Assembly (NCBI RefSeq): GCF_029094505.1
Contig: NZ_CP119108.1
Span: 1,860,001-1,924,000, forward strand
Source of the DNA: Microbacterium horticulturae
GTDB taxonomy: Bacteria; Actinomycetota; Actinomycetes; Actinomycetales; Microbacteriaceae
Reading direction: 5' to 3'
DNA: 64,000 bases
How positions within the stretch are numbered: the first letter of the stretch is position 1; the number at the start of each line of letters is the position of its first letter. Position numbers and translations under genes: made by a program. Of the stretch, positions 1 to 8,199 are shown in pieces. Below the pieces are notes generated by a model. The model worked only from the letters and a program-made list of their open reading frames with translations. It had not been told where the DNA came from and did not search any database.

Positions 1-45
1 TCCCGTGCGACCGTCGGTGGATGCCAAGCCGTTCAGGAGTGTCAT
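1..45 (-). CDS. possible 5' end of a gene downstream of leuD (partial)
   Basis: An ATG at 43-45, read on the minus strand, opens a frame of 15 codons that runs off the window without a stop (it begins MTLLNGLASTDGRTG). A weak AGG lies about 9 bases upstream and the start sits about 30 bases after the leuD stop, so it could be the next gene of the leuCD transcript. In related actinobacteria murA often follows leuCD, but 15 residues are too few to identify it. The call rests on context only. Confidence 0.35.
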   Translation of the reverse strand, partial: MTLLNGLASTDGRTG

Positions 46-74
46 GCAGTCTGCCTCACAGGTGTCGGAATCAG

Positions 75-683
75 TCAGTCTGCTGGGGACGGCACCGGCA
101 GGGTGCGCGGCTTCCAGCGTGCTCGACGCGCCTCGTAGGCGGCGATTCTGTCTTCATTGCGGAGGGTCAGCCCGATGTCGTCGAGACCCTCCAGAAGCCG
201 CCACCCAGTGTAATCGTCGATCTCGAAGGTCACCTGGATATCACCCAGAGTCGCTGTGCGCGTCTGCAGGTCGACGGTCATCTCGACCCCCGGCGACGCT
301 GCGATCGCCGCCCACAGGCGTTCCGCATCGGCCTCGGAGATCACACCCGTGACCAGGCCCTGCTTGCCCGCGTTGCCGCGGAAGATGTCAGCGAACTTGG
401 GGCTGAGCACCGCTTTGAAGCCGTAGTCGCGCAGCGCCCACACGGCGTGTTCGCGGCTCGATCCCGTTCCGAAGTCAGGGCCGGCCACCAGCACGGATGC
501 GCGCCGGTACGGTTCCTGGTTCAGGATGAAGTCGGGGTCTTGGCGCCAATTCGCGAACAGGGCATCTTCGAATCCGGTCTTGGTGACCCGCTTCAGGTAG
601 ACGGCGGGAATGATCTGGTCGGTGTCGACCGCCGAACGCTGCAGAGGCGCGGCCACACCGGTGTGCGTGGTGAACTTCTCCAT
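75..683 (-). CDS. leuD: 3-isopropylmalate dehydratase small subunit LeuD
   Basis: Small (swivel-domain) subunit of isopropylmalate isomerase, which with LeuC converts 2-isopropylmalate to 3-isopropylmalate in leucine synthesis in the cytoplasm. The protein is 202 residues, normal for the family. [13 protein letters not shown] (about 20-32) and [10 protein letters not shown] (71-80), the aconitase swivel-domain signature, are intact. The ATG lies one base beyond the leuC stop, so the two subunits are co-transcribed and almost certainly translationally coupled. No internal damage is visible. Confidence 0.97.
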   Translation of the reverse strand: MEKFTTHTGVAAPLQRSAVDTDQIIPAVYLKRVTKTGFEDALFANWRQDPDFILNQEPYRRASVLVAGPDFGTGSSREHAVWALRDYGFKAVLSPKFADIFRGNAGKQGLVTGVISEADAERLWAAIAASPGVEMTVDLQTRTATLGDIQVTFEIDDYTGWRLLEGLDDIGLTLRNEDRIAAYEARRARWKPRTLPVPSPAD

Positions 684-684
684 G

Positions 685-2166
685 TCAGGCGCCCTTCACG
701 TCGGCCGTTGAGCGAGCGAAGCGAGCCGAGACGTCATCGCCTTCGAGATCGCTCGGGCTCGAGAGCGTGCCACGGACCGCCGTGGCCGCGGCGACAAGCG
801 GCGACACCAGATGGGTGCGCCCGCCCTTGCCCTGCCGACCCTCGAAGTTGCGGTTGCTCGTCGACGCACATCGCTCGCCCGGCGCGAGCTGGTCGGGGTT
901 CATGCCCAGGCACATGGAGCACCCGGCGAACCGCCACTCGGCGCCGAAGTCTTCGAAGACCTTGTCGAGGCCCTCGGCCTCCGCCTCCAGCCGGACCCGC
1001 GCTGAGCCGGGGACGACCATAACGCGCACACCGTCGGCCTTCTTGCGGCCCTTGACGATCGAAGCGAATTGACGCAGGTCTTCGATCCGGCTGTTCGTGC
1101 ACGAACCCATGAAGACGGCATCCACCGGAATGTCTTTCATGCGGGTGCCGGCCGCCAGATCCATGTAGGCCAGTGCGCGCTCTGCCGCAGCCTTCGCGTT
1201 CGGGTCGGTGTACTCGTCGGGCGACGGCACCGCGCCCGACAGCGAGACTCCCTGGCCCGGGTTCGTGCCCCAGGTCACGAACGGCTCGAGCTCGGCCGCA
1301 TCGATGAACACCTCGGCGTCGTAGACCGCTCCCTCGTCGGACGGGAGTGTGCGCCAGTAGTCGACCGCGTCGTCCCAGTCCTGCCCCTGCGGTGCGTGGG
1401 GACGGCCCTTCAGATAGGCGAACGTCGTCTCGTCGGGCGCGACCATTCCTGCGCGCGCCCCGGCCTCGATCGACATGTTGCACATCGTCATGCGGCCTTC
1501 CATCGACAGCGACCGGATGGCGCTGCCGCGGTACTCCAGGACGTAACCCTGGCCGCCGTTGGTGCCGATCTTCGCGATGACCGCGAGGATGACGTCTTTC
1601 GCGGTCACGCCGGGCTTCAACGCGCCCTCCACCGTGATCGCCATCGTCTTGAACGGCTTCAGCGACAGCGTCTGCGTGGCCAGCACGTGCTCGACCTCGC
1701 TGGTGCCGATGCCGAACGCCATGGCGCCGAACGCGCCGTGCGTGGACGTGTGGCTGTCGCCGCACACGACGGTGATGCCCGGCATCGTCAGCCCGAGCTG
1801 CGGGCCCACCACGTGGACGATGCCCTGCTCTTTGTCGCCCAGCGAGTGCAGGCGCACGCCGAACTCTTCGGCGTTGTGCCGGAGGGTCTCGATCTGGGTG
1901 CGGCTGGTGAGGTCGGCGATCGGCTTGTCGATGTCGAGCGTGGGCGTGTTGTGGTCTTCGGTGGCGATGGTGAGGTCGAGCCGGCGCACCGGACGCCCCT
2001 CGGCACGCAGGCCGTCGAAGGCCTGTGGGCTCGTGACCTCGTGCACCAGGTGCAGGTCGATGTAGATGAGGTCGGGCTGGCCGCCCTCGCCTTTGACCAC
2101 CAGGTGGTCGTCCCAGACCTTCTCGGCCAGGGTACGGGGGTGATCAGGAATCACAGATGGGCTCAT
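685..2166 (-). CDS. leuC: 3-isopropylmalate dehydratase large subunit LeuC
   Basis: Catalytic iron-sulfur subunit of isopropylmalate isomerase (leucine synthesis). With the ATG at 2166 the protein has 493 residues, as expected; a longer frame upstream adds an unconserved low-complexity tail and was rejected. The three 4Fe-4S ligands are visible: Cys356 in GSCTNS, and Cys416 and Cys419 in GCSMCLG. The [14 protein letters not shown] block is near 134-147. A GGAGA ribosome site lies about 11 bases upstream. It heads a leuC-leuD pair. No divergent IclR-type leucine regulator is present next to it, unlike in several other actinobacteria. Confidence 0.97.
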   Translation of the reverse strand: MSPSVIPDHPRTLAEKVWDDHLVVKGEGGQPDLIYIDLHLVHEVTSPQAFDGLRAEGRPVRRLDLTIATEDHNTPTLDIDKPIADLTSRTQIETLRHNAEEFGVRLHSLGDKEQGIVHVVGPQLGLTMPGITVVCGDSHTSTHGAFGAMAFGIGTSEVEHVLATQTLSLKPFKTMAITVEGALKPGVTAKDVILAVIAKIGTNGGQGYVLEYRGSAIRSLSMEGRMTMCNMSIEAGARAGMVAPDETTFAYLKGRPHAPQGQDWDDAVDYWRTLPSDEGAVYDAEVFIDAAELEPFVTWGTNPGQGVSLSGAVPSPDEYTDPNAKAAAERALAYMDLAAGTRMKDIPVDAVFMGSCTNSRIEDLRQFASIVKGRKKADGVRVMVVPGSARVRLEAEAEGLDKVFEDFGAEWRFAGCSMCLGMNPDQLAPGERCASTSNRNFEGRQGKGGRTHLVSPLVAAATAVRGTLSSPSDLEGDDVSARFARSTADVKGA

Positions 2167-2328
2167 TGCTGTTCGTTCTCCACAGTTACCGGGGTGTGCC
2201 CACGACGAACTCCGCGACGAGCCTGGGCTGATATCAGAACCCGCCGCGGCACGTAAGGAGAAGCCACGCGATCCGCACGTCGCCAGATTACCACCGACGA
2301 ACACCGCCTCCGGCCGTGTGACGGATCG

Positions 2329-3342
2329 TCACTCCGGATCGTCGGTGGATGCCGCGACCGCCCGCTTCTCGCGGGCCGCCGCGATCGCGCTCGCACCGGC
2401 GGCCACCACCATCGACGCGATGATCACGACGAGCGAGACCCAGGTCGAGATGTCCGGCGCCCACTCGACCGGGTGACCACCGTTGATGAACGGAAGCTCG
2501 TTGACGGCCAGCGCGTGGAAGAAGAGCTTGACGCCGATGAACGCGAGGATGAACGCGATGCCGTAATGCAGGTACCGCAGCCGGTCGAGCAGCCCGCCCA
2601 GCAGGAAGTACAGCTGGCGCAGCCCCATGAGGGCGAAGACGTTCGTCGCAAACACGATGAATGCGTTCTGCGTGATCCCGAAGATCGCGGGGATCGAGTC
2701 GATGGCGAAGATCAGATCGGTGAATCCGATGGCCACGAACACGAGCAGCATCGGCGTCAAGACCTTCTTGCCGTTGACCACGGTGCGAAGCTTGCGTCCG
2801 TCGTACTGGTCGCTGATGTCGATGAACCGGCGCAGGAGCCGGACGACGGCCGTCTCGGTGTGGGCGTCGTCCTCCTGCTTGCCCGGGAAGGCCTGCTTCC
2901 ACGCCGTGTAGACGAGGAACGCGCCGAAGATGAAGAAGATCCAGCTGAAGTTCTCGATGAGGGCGGCGCCCAGCAGGATGAACAGACCGCGGAGCACCAG
3001 CGCGATGATGATGCCGACCATCAGCACTTCCTGCTGATAGCGGCGAGGAACCGAGAACTGTGTCATCAGCAGCACGAAGACGAAGAGATTGTCGATGGAC
3101 AGGCTGTACTCGGTCAGCCAGCCGGCGACGAACTCACCGGCGGCGTCTCCGCTGCCGGTGGCCCACAGAAGCAGCACCGCGAACACGAGCGCCAGGCACA
3201 CGTAGAAGACGACCCACAGAGTCGCCTCTTTCATCGAGGGGATGTGCGGCCGCTTCAGAATGAGCAGCAGGTCGGCTGCCAAGATCGCGACGAGCACGGC
3301 CATCGCAGTGATCTCGAACCATGCGGGGATGACGAAATCCAT
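2329..3342 (-). CDS. TerC-family integral membrane protein (probable metal exporter)
   Basis: TerC family membrane protein of 337 residues with about seven to nine hydrophobic helices. The family signature SIDNLFVFVLLM (about 82-93) and a second acidic segment TDLIFAIDSIPAIFG carry the conserved Asp residues thought to bind a metal ion. Family members have been linked to tellurite resistance and, more firmly, to manganese efflux or metalation of exported proteins. The ATG at 3342 was chosen over an upstream in-frame ATG because AGGG lies 5 bases before it and the family starts here. The upstream leader looks like a manganese riboswitch, which favours the manganese role. Confidence 0.9.
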   Translation of the reverse strand: MDFVIPAWFEITAMAVLVAILAADLLLILKRPHIPSMKEATLWVVFYVCLALVFAVLLLWATGSGDAAGEFVAGWLTEYSLSIDNLFVFVLLMTQFSVPRRYQQEVLMVGIIIALVLRGLFILLGAALIENFSWIFFIFGAFLVYTAWKQAFPGKQEDDAHTETAVVRLLRRFIDISDQYDGRKLRTVVNGKKVLTPMLLVFVAIGFTDLIFAIDSIPAIFGITQNAFIVFATNVFALMGLRQLYFLLGGLLDRLRYLHYGIAFILAFIGVKLFFHALAVNELPFINGGHPVEWAPDISTWVSLVVIIASMVVAAGASAIAAAREKRAVAASTDDPE

Positions 3343-3361
3343 GGGGCCCTTCCGAGGGGTC

Positions 3362-3465
3362 GACGTTCCGTCGAAAGTCTCTCCCCCGCTGTTGCGGTGC
3401 GTGCCCGGAAGCCCTCCGACGGACTCCGTGATGACGAACACGCGATGGACGGGATACTCCCTCTC
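3362..3465 (-). promoter_or_regulatory. probable yybP-ykoY (manganese) riboswitch in the terC leader
   Basis: Read on the minus strand, the leader holds the conserved blocks of the yybP-ykoY aptamer in order: GGGAGTA (near 3457-3463), CGTCATCACGG (about 3426-3436), CCGG (about 3405-3408) and AGAGACTTTC (about 3373-3382). They compare with GGGGAGUA, CGUCA, CCGG and AGCAAGACCUUUC of the characterised Firmicute members. A CCC/GGG hairpin that could mask the AGGG ribosome site follows just before the terC ATG. The assignment is by motif order and downstream gene; no covariance search was run. Confidence 0.7.
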
Positions 3466-3613
3466 GCGGCGTCAAGCATAGCCGACGCGACCACTGTGCC
3501 GACAGCATCCCGCCTCACTCCCGCCTTCGGGAAGCAGCCCACAACCGCACGGAAACGCAGGCGCGGGGCCGACCGCTCGCTCGGGGCTCGCCGCCCGCTC
3601 GAAATCAGGTGAT

Positions 3614-3621
3614 TTCGCCAG
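3614..3621. repeat. left 8-bp target-site duplication of the IS
   Basis: TTCGCCAG immediately precedes the left inverted repeat and is repeated exactly at 4740-4747 just after the right one. Eight-base duplications are typical of the IS1595 family. Confidence 0.92.
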
Positions 3622-4739
3622 AGTGGCTATCCATGTTGTTGCCGTGATGTCGGGGCTGGCGGGTAGTTTCGCGGCATGATTGAGCGTCCTGTTGAGGGAG
3701 TTCATTATCCGGGCTCCTTGCCGGAGATGCGGCGCTGGTTCGCGTCGGAGGCGACCTGTGCCGACTATCTGGACTGGCTGCGCTGGCCAGACGGGTTCTG
3801 CTGCCCGTGGTGTGCGGGAGTGACCGAATGGATGCCGCAGACCGCCGGTCACCGCTGCGGTGATTGTGGGCGGCGGGTCACGGCGACGTCGGGAACGGTG
3901 TTCCACAACACTCGGACACCGTTGTCGGTGTGGTTCGAAGCAGCGTGGCTGATGATGACCTCCAAACAAGGAGTGTCAGCTCTGGAACTGCAGCGGGTGA
4001 CCGGGCTGGGCAGCTATCAGACCGCGTGGGCCATGCTGCACAAGCTGCGCACCACGATGTCGCAGGAAGGACGCGACCTGCTGACCGGCCGCGTCGAGGT
4101 CGACGAAGCACTCTATGGCGGTTTCTCGCCGGGGAAGCGGGGACGTGCGCCGGGCGGAAAGATACTCGTGGCCGCGGCAATAGAACGCCACGGTCGCCGG
4201 CTCGGGCGGGCACGGATGCGGCTCCTGCCCTCAGCGTCCGCACGGGATCTCGCCGCGTTCGTTCAGGCGACGCTCGCTCCCGGATCGGTGCTGGTCACCG
4301 ACGGGTGGGTGGCCTACCCGGCCGTGGCCCGTGCCGCGCATCTGGCGCATGAACCGCATGCCGTGACCGGTTCTGCCGCTGCCGCGCATGAGCTGCTGCC
4401 CGGGGTGCACCGGGTGTTCTCGCTGAGTAAGCGCGTGCTGGAAGGGACCCTGCAAGACGGGGTCCAGGTCACGCACCTGCAGGCATATCTCGACGAGTTC
4501 GTGTTCCGGTTCAACCGGCGAACGGCACGAGAGCGCGGGCTCCTGTTCCTACGGCTCCTGGAAGGCGCGGTCGCCAGCCAGCCCACCCGCTACCGAGACC
4601 TCGTCGCCGAGCCGAAGCCCCGCAACCGTCCACAGCCACCAGCGGTCGCTCGGACCCTGCCGACCGGGCTGACCGAAACACCCCGCGACCGCCCCTGGCG
4701 ACAAGCCGCATAATCACGGCACCAACATGGATAGCCACT
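3622..4739 (+). mobile_element. complete IS1595-family insertion sequence, 1118 bp
   Basis: The element is bounded by near-perfect terminal inverted repeats of about 27 bases, beginning AGTGGCTATCCATGTTG on the left (3622 on) and ending in the reverse complement at 4739, with one clear mismatch. It encodes one intact transposase. Exact 8-bp duplications flank it, which together with the undamaged reading frame implies a fairly recent insertion. It sits in the intergenic space between the terC leader and tRNA-Glu, and breaks no recognisable gene. Confidence 0.93.
3676..4713 (+). CDS. IS1595-family (ISXO2-like) transposase
   Basis: 345-residue transposase of the IS1595 group. An N-terminal zinc ribbon is visible as two CxxC pairs (43-46 and 61-64). 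The catalytic core follows, with Asp143 in VEVDEALYGG and Asp209 in VTDGWVAYP. A third conserved block, VHRVFSLSKRVLEGT (His245, Lys252), matches the subgroup that uses His or Asn rather than Glu as third catalytic residue. The HLQAYLDEFVFRFNRR block, typical of the family, is complete. Start ATG is at 3676, 54 bases inside the left end. No frameshift is present, so the element may be active. Confidence 0.93.
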   Translation: MIERPVEGVHYPGSLPEMRRWFASEATCADYLDWLRWPDGFCCPWCAGVTEWMPQTAGHRCGDCGRRVTATSGTVFHNTRTPLSVWFEAAWLMMTSKQGVSALELQRVTGLGSYQTAWAMLHKLRTTMSQEGRDLLTGRVEVDEALYGGFSPGKRGRAPGGKILVAAAIERHGRRLGRARMRLLPSASARDLAAFVQATLAPGSVLVTDGWVAYPAVARAAHLAHEPHAVTGSAAAAHELLPGVHRVFSLSKRVLEGTLQDGVQVTHLQAYLDEFVFRFNRRTARERGLLFLRLLEGAVASQPTRYRDLVAEPKPRNRPQPPAVARTLPTGLTETPRDRPWRQAA

Positions 4740-4747
4740 TTCGCCAG
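4740..4747. repeat. right 8-bp target-site duplication of the IS
   Basis: Exact copy of TTCGCCAG found at 3614-3621, directly after the right inverted repeat. Confidence 0.92.
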
Positions 4748-4810
4748 ATCAGGTCAATTCGGCCCCCGACGCTCCTGATCTCGCGAGAACACCTGATCTC
4801 AGGAGGAGCA

Positions 4811-4865
4811 AAGGGCGGGCCCTTTCGGGCCGGCTCCTTCTCGTTCGTGACGCCAGCGGGATTCG
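4811..4865 (-). pseudogene. decayed duplicate of the tRNA-Glu 3' end plus its terminator
   Basis: Positions 4847-4865 match the tRNA-Glu acceptor and T-arm stretch at 4930-4948 with a single change. The adjoining 4811-4842 matches the terminator at 4890-4925 in order and orientation, including the CCCTTTCGG loop. The D arm and anticodon arm are absent. It therefore looks like the remnant of a tandem tRNA-Glu gene, or an attachment-site-like scar, lying about 83 bases beyond the intact tRNA. Similarity was judged by eye. Confidence 0.6.
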
Positions 4866-4890
4866 GCCGCACCTGCCACGTTCGCAAACG

Positions 4891-4924
4891 AAAAGAAGCC
4901 GGCCCTTTCGGACCGGCTTCTTCT
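4891..4924 (-). terminator. terminator downstream of tRNA-Glu
   Basis: Ten-base arms AAGAAGCCGG (4893-4902) and CCGGCTTCTT (4913-4922), extended inward by GGTCC/GGGCC pairing around a GAAA loop. On the minus strand the hairpin ends in TTTT, as expected for an intrinsic terminator directly after tRNA-Glu. Confidence 0.85.
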
Positions 4925-4927
4925 CAG

Positions 4928-5003
4928 TGGTGACCCCAGCGGGATTCGAACCCGCGTTACCGCCGTGAGAGGGCGGCGTACTAGGCCGCTATACGATGGG
5001 GCC
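4928..5003 (-). tRNA. tRNA-Glu (anticodon CTC)
   Basis: Minus strand, 76 bases including an encoded CCA. Anticodon stem CCGCC/GGCGG encloses loop CTCTCAC, giving anticodon CTC. The T arm contains GGTTCGAATCC, and the acceptor GGCCCCA pairs with TGGGGTC. A strong terminator follows, then the decayed 3' copy. Confidence 0.96.
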
Positions 5004-5122
5004 TTCTCCTCCGGAACCCCGAAGGCAACCGTTCAAGTATGCCATGACGTCGCGAGGGTCGCCAAATCGACGGCGGGACGCCGCGACTTGCCCGATTCCG
5101 CCCGTCGGGGTTGACTGCTCAC

Positions 5123-5761
5123 ATGCGAGTCACCAAGCACGAACACGCCGCTCTCCTGGTCGAGTCCAACGGCAAGGGTCTCATCATCGACCCGGGCGCA
5201 TACTCGAATCCGTTCACGGATCTGCACGACATCGTCGCGATCGTCATCACCCACGAGCACGCCGACCACTGGACGCCCCAGCATCTCGACCGCATCCTCA
5301 AGCAGACCGGCCCGCTGCCCATCTACGGCCCCGCGGGCGTCGCCGTCGCGGTATCCGACTACGACGTCACGGTCGTCGAACCGGGTGACCGGATCACCGT
5401 CGATCCCTTCACCCTCGAGTTCTTCGGCGGCAGGCACGCGATCATCCACGAGTCCATTCCGGTGGTCGACAACGTCGGAGTGCTCGTCGACGACCAGTTC
5501 TACTACCCCGGCGACTCGTACGCCGTCCCCGAGGGGCACGACGTCGCACTACTGGCAGCGCCCATCGGGGCGCCCTGGCTGAAGATCGGCGAGGCGATGG
5601 ACTTCGTGCTCGCAGTCGCACCGCGTCGTGCGTTCGGCACCCACGACATGACGGTCTCGGCGCTGGGTCTGCGCAACGGTCGTGACCGCCTCACCTGGGC
5701 GACAGCGCAAGGCGGCGGCGAGTTCCTCGAACTCGACCCCGGCGACACGGCTGACATCTGA
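5123..5761 (+). CDS. MBL-fold (UlaG-like) metal-dependent hydrolase
   Basis: Metallo-beta-lactamase fold protein of 212 residues. The metal-binding HEHADH motif is at 44-49, preceded by the IIDPG strand-loop, and later metal ligands are plausible at GDSYAV and GTHDM. The compact size and lack of extra domains resemble the UlaG-like group of L-ascorbate-6-phosphate lactonase relatives, whose members mostly have unknown substrates. The ATG at 5123 begins MRVTKHEHAALL, the usual start of this family; an upstream TTG at 5111 lacks a ribosome site. Stands alone on the plus strand, followed 70 bases later by a GT39 gene. Confidence 0.85.
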   Translation: MRVTKHEHAALLVESNGKGLIIDPGAYSNPFTDLHDIVAIVITHEHADHWTPQHLDRILKQTGPLPIYGPAGVAVAVSDYDVTVVEPGDRITVDPFTLEFFGGRHAIIHESIPVVDNVGVLVDDQFYYPGDSYAVPEGHDVALLAAPIGAPWLKIGEAMDFVLAVAPRRAFGTHDMTVSALGLRNGRDRLTWATAQGGGEFLELDPGDTADI

Positions 5762-5830
5762 TCCCTGGGCACAGAGAGTTCATACCCCGCGCAGAGAGCA
5801 CATTCGCCCGCGCGTCTTAGCGTGGGCGGC

Positions 5831-7834
5831 ATGGTCCTCGCCACCGCTCCGCTCTCGGTGCGCACCGCAGCCGCCGCCCGCCGGCCGACACCCTGGCACG
5901 GGGCGCTGACCGTGCTCGGGCTCGGCACCGCGGTGCTGACCGTGTGGGGATCATGGGCCGGGTCGCGCTCGGATTACTACGCCGCCATCGCCCTGTCGAT
6001 GAGCAAGAGCTGGTCGAACTTCTTCTTCGGAGCGCTGGACCCGGCCGGCACCGTGACGCTCGACAAGATCCCCGGCTCCTTCTGGGTGCCCGCTCTCTTC
6101 GTGAAGCTGTTCGGCTTCTCGACGCTCTCCGTCGTCCTCCCCAACGCACTCGCCGCGGTCGCCGCTGTTCTCCTCGTGGCCGTGACGGCCAAGCGCGTCG
6201 GCGGCCCCGTCGCCGGCGTGGTGGCCGGTGCCGTCACCGCGACAACGCCGATTCTCGTGGCAGTCGCACGCTCGAACCAGCCCGAGACCTTCTTCGTCCT
6301 CGCTCTCGCCTTCGTCGCGTGGGCCTCGATCAAAGCGCTCGAGCGCGCGAGCCTCGGCTGGCTTGTCCTCGCCGGGGCCTTCATCGCCCTCGGGTTCCAG
6401 GGCTACATGCTCGAGGCCTGGGCCGTGTGGCCGGCGCTGGCCGCGGCATACCTGTGCGTGCGCATCCCGCTCCGGCGACGCATCGCACATCTCGCGATCG
6501 CCGGGCTCACCAGCGCCGCACTGTCCGTGGCCTGGATCGCGGTCGTCGCGCTGGTGCCGGCCGACGCACGCCCGTACATCGGCAGCACTCTGCACAACAG
6601 CCCGTGGGAGATGGTGTTCGGCTACAACGGGCTGGGCCGCTTCGGCGCCACCACCGCTGACAGCAGTGCGTACAACTCCTTCACTCCCCCGTACTCGGGG
6701 AACGCCGGACTGTTCCGACTGTTCAACATCCAGCTGGCCGGACAGGTCGGCTGGATGATCCCGGCGGCACTCCTCGCCGCCGCGATCCTCATCGCACTGC
6801 GCGTGCCGGCCCGCGTCTGGGTGTTCGTCGGCGGATGGCTCGTCACATTCCTCGTCATGTTCTCGGCGGTCGCGGGAATGCACCAGTTCTACACGGCGGC
6901 GCTGTCGGTCCCGATGGGACTTCTGATCGGCATCGCCTTCGGTCTCTCACGACGGCGAGGGATGCTGTGGCCGCCGATCGCACTCGTGTCGGTGGCATCC
7001 CTCACCGCGGTTTCGATCGCCGTGGCGTACGGCGGGTACTCGGTTCCGATCGCGATCGTGCAGCTCGCCGTTGCCGCAATGACCGTGGGCGGCATCGTCT
7101 GGGAGAGGCGGCACCCGAAGCCGTCACGCCGACTCGTGTCGGCGCTGGCGGTGGTCGCGCTCCTTCTCACGCCGACGTCGTGGGCGGTCGTCACTATCGC
7201 CCACCCGAGCAGCGTGAACCCTGTGGCCGGGGGTGTGAGCGACTCGTCAGGCAGAGGCAGCGCGGGTCTGTTCGCCCAGGCATCGGGCAGGCAGCAGCCG
7301 CTGGGTGGCGCCCACGCGGTGCCGGGCGGCACGGTGGGGGTGCGTGATGGAGCAGGCGGACGTCCGAACCGCGGCAGCGCGACACCGGGACGATCGTTCC
7401 CGGGCCCGGGAGGCGGTGCGGGACGCTCCGGGGGCGGAACCGGCGGCCCTCTGGCCGGTTTCGGCGGCGGGTCAGACGACGCGGCTCTGCTTGACTACGT
7501 CGAGAAGAACGCTTCGGGCTCTCGCTACCTCGTCGCGGTGTTCGGCGCGCAGACCGCAGCCGGACTCATCATCGCCTCGGACGGCGGATCGATCCTTCCC
7601 GTGGGCGGATTCAACGGCAGCGACCCCGTACCGACGCTCGATGCCTTCACCGCGATGGTGGAAGCGGGAGACATCCCCTACGTGCTTGCGTCCGGCACCG
7701 GCCGCGGAGGGTTCTTCGGCTCGAGCGCGACAGTGACGACGTCGTCGCAGATCCGGGAGTGGGTCACCGCGAACTGTGCGGAAGTATCGAGCGACGAGGC
7801 GGCGTTGTCGGGCCTGTATCGCTGCGGCGCGTGA
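5831..7834 (+). CDS. GT39/ArnT-type polyprenyl-linked glycosyltransferase with C-terminal domain (YkcB-like)
   Basis: Multi-pass membrane glycosyltransferase of about 667 residues. Acidic residues in the first periplasm-facing loop, SDYYA (Asp48) and LDKIPG (Asp78), match the position of the catalytic Asp in PMT/ArnT enzymes, which move a sugar from a polyprenyl phosphate donor. Roughly a dozen hydrophobic helices run to about residue 450. A Gly/Ser-rich linker (about 465-545) and a small globular C-terminal domain follow, as in Bacillus YkcB-type proteins. The product is probably a cell-envelope sugar modification; acceptor unknown. Start could instead be the GTG at 5822. Ends 4 bases before a convergent small gene. 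Confidence 0.8.
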   Translation: MVLATAPLSVRTAAAARRPTPWHGALTVLGLGTAVLTVWGSWAGSRSDYYAAIALSMSKSWSNFFFGALDPAGTVTLDKIPGSFWVPALFVKLFGFSTLSVVLPNALAAVAAVLLVAVTAKRVGGPVAGVVAGAVTATTPILVAVARSNQPETFFVLALAFVAWASIKALERASLGWLVLAGAFIALGFQGYMLEAWAVWPALAAAYLCVRIPLRRRIAHLAIAGLTSAALSVAWIAVVALVPADARPYIGSTLHNSPWEMVFGYNGLGRFGATTADSSAYNSFTPPYSGNAGLFRLFNIQLAGQVGWMIPAALLAAAILIALRVPARVWVFVGGWLVTFLVMFSAVAGMHQFYTAALSVPMGLLIGIAFGLSRRRGMLWPPIALVSVASLTAVSIAVAYGGYSVPIAIVQLAVAAMTVGGIVWERRHPKPSRRLVSALAVVALLLTPTSWAVVTIAHPSSVNPVAGGVSDSSGRGSAGLFAQASGRQQPLGGAHAVPGGTVGVRDGAGGRPNRGSATPGRSFPGPGGGAGRSGGGTGGPLAGFGGGSDDAALLDYVEKNASGSRYLVAVFGAQTAAGLIIASDGGSILPVGGFNGSDPVPTLDAFTAMVEAGDIPYVLASGTGRGGFFGSSATVTTSSQIREWVTANCAEVSSDEAALSGLYRCGA

Positions 7835-7837
7835 CTC

Positions 7838-8113
7838 TCACACCTCACGGACGTTCAGCAACTGCCATCCCTCGGGGACCTTCGCGCGCAGCGACGCGAT
7901 ATCGTCCGCCTCGATCTCCTGAACGCCGTCGCGGCGGGCCATCTTGGCGTTGAGCGTGATCATCGTCGAGGCCTTCGGCATCGTGGCCGCGGCATCCGTC
8001 AGGTCCCAGCCCTCCGGCACCTCGCCGCGCGCCTGCTCGCGCGTCTCATCGATGGTCGGCGCCTGCAGGGTGACCTCGCGGGTTTCAATCGGACGGATGC
8101 GGCCGCTCATCAT
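7838..8113 (-). CDS. conserved small protein with duplicated VPEGW motif
   Basis: 91 residues, acidic, without membrane segments or signal peptide. The motif VPEGW occurs twice in similar surroundings (ARGEVPEGWDLTDA and LRAKVPEGWQLLNV), each preceded by an acidic, Ala/Arg-containing helix-like stretch, so the protein looks like a tandem repeat of a roughly 40-residue unit. I recognise no functional family. ATG at 8113 is followed by a second ATG at 8110, either of which may be used. It converges with the GT39 gene, leaving 3 bases between the ends. Confidence 0.7.
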   Translation of the reverse strand: MMSGRIRPIETREVTLQAPTIDETREQARGEVPEGWDLTDAAATMPKASTMITLNAKMARRDGVQEIEADDIASLRAKVPEGWQLLNVREV

Positions 8114-8199
8114 GCTCTCAGCCTATGCGCACCACGCGTTCAGCTGCGGCATCCACACTCCGCGTCAGCCGAGCAGGTCTGTGACCGGCGGCACGACCG

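Noticed and set aside
1069..2256. 395-codon plus-strand frame opposite leuC
   Set aside because: leuC is complete with all cluster ligands; this frame is compositional noise.
2167..2304. N-terminal extension of leuC
   Set aside because: Adds 46 residues that are low-complexity and not part of LeuC; the ATG at 2166 gives the standard length.
2325..2345. GTGACG/CGTCAC palindrome over the terC stop codon
   Set aside because: Short, overlaps coding sequence and has no U-run; could be a terminator stem but evidence is too thin.
5111..5122. TTG start four codons upstream of the MBL-fold ATG
   Set aside because: The ATG at 5123 matches the family's conserved beginning and no ribosome site precedes the TTG.
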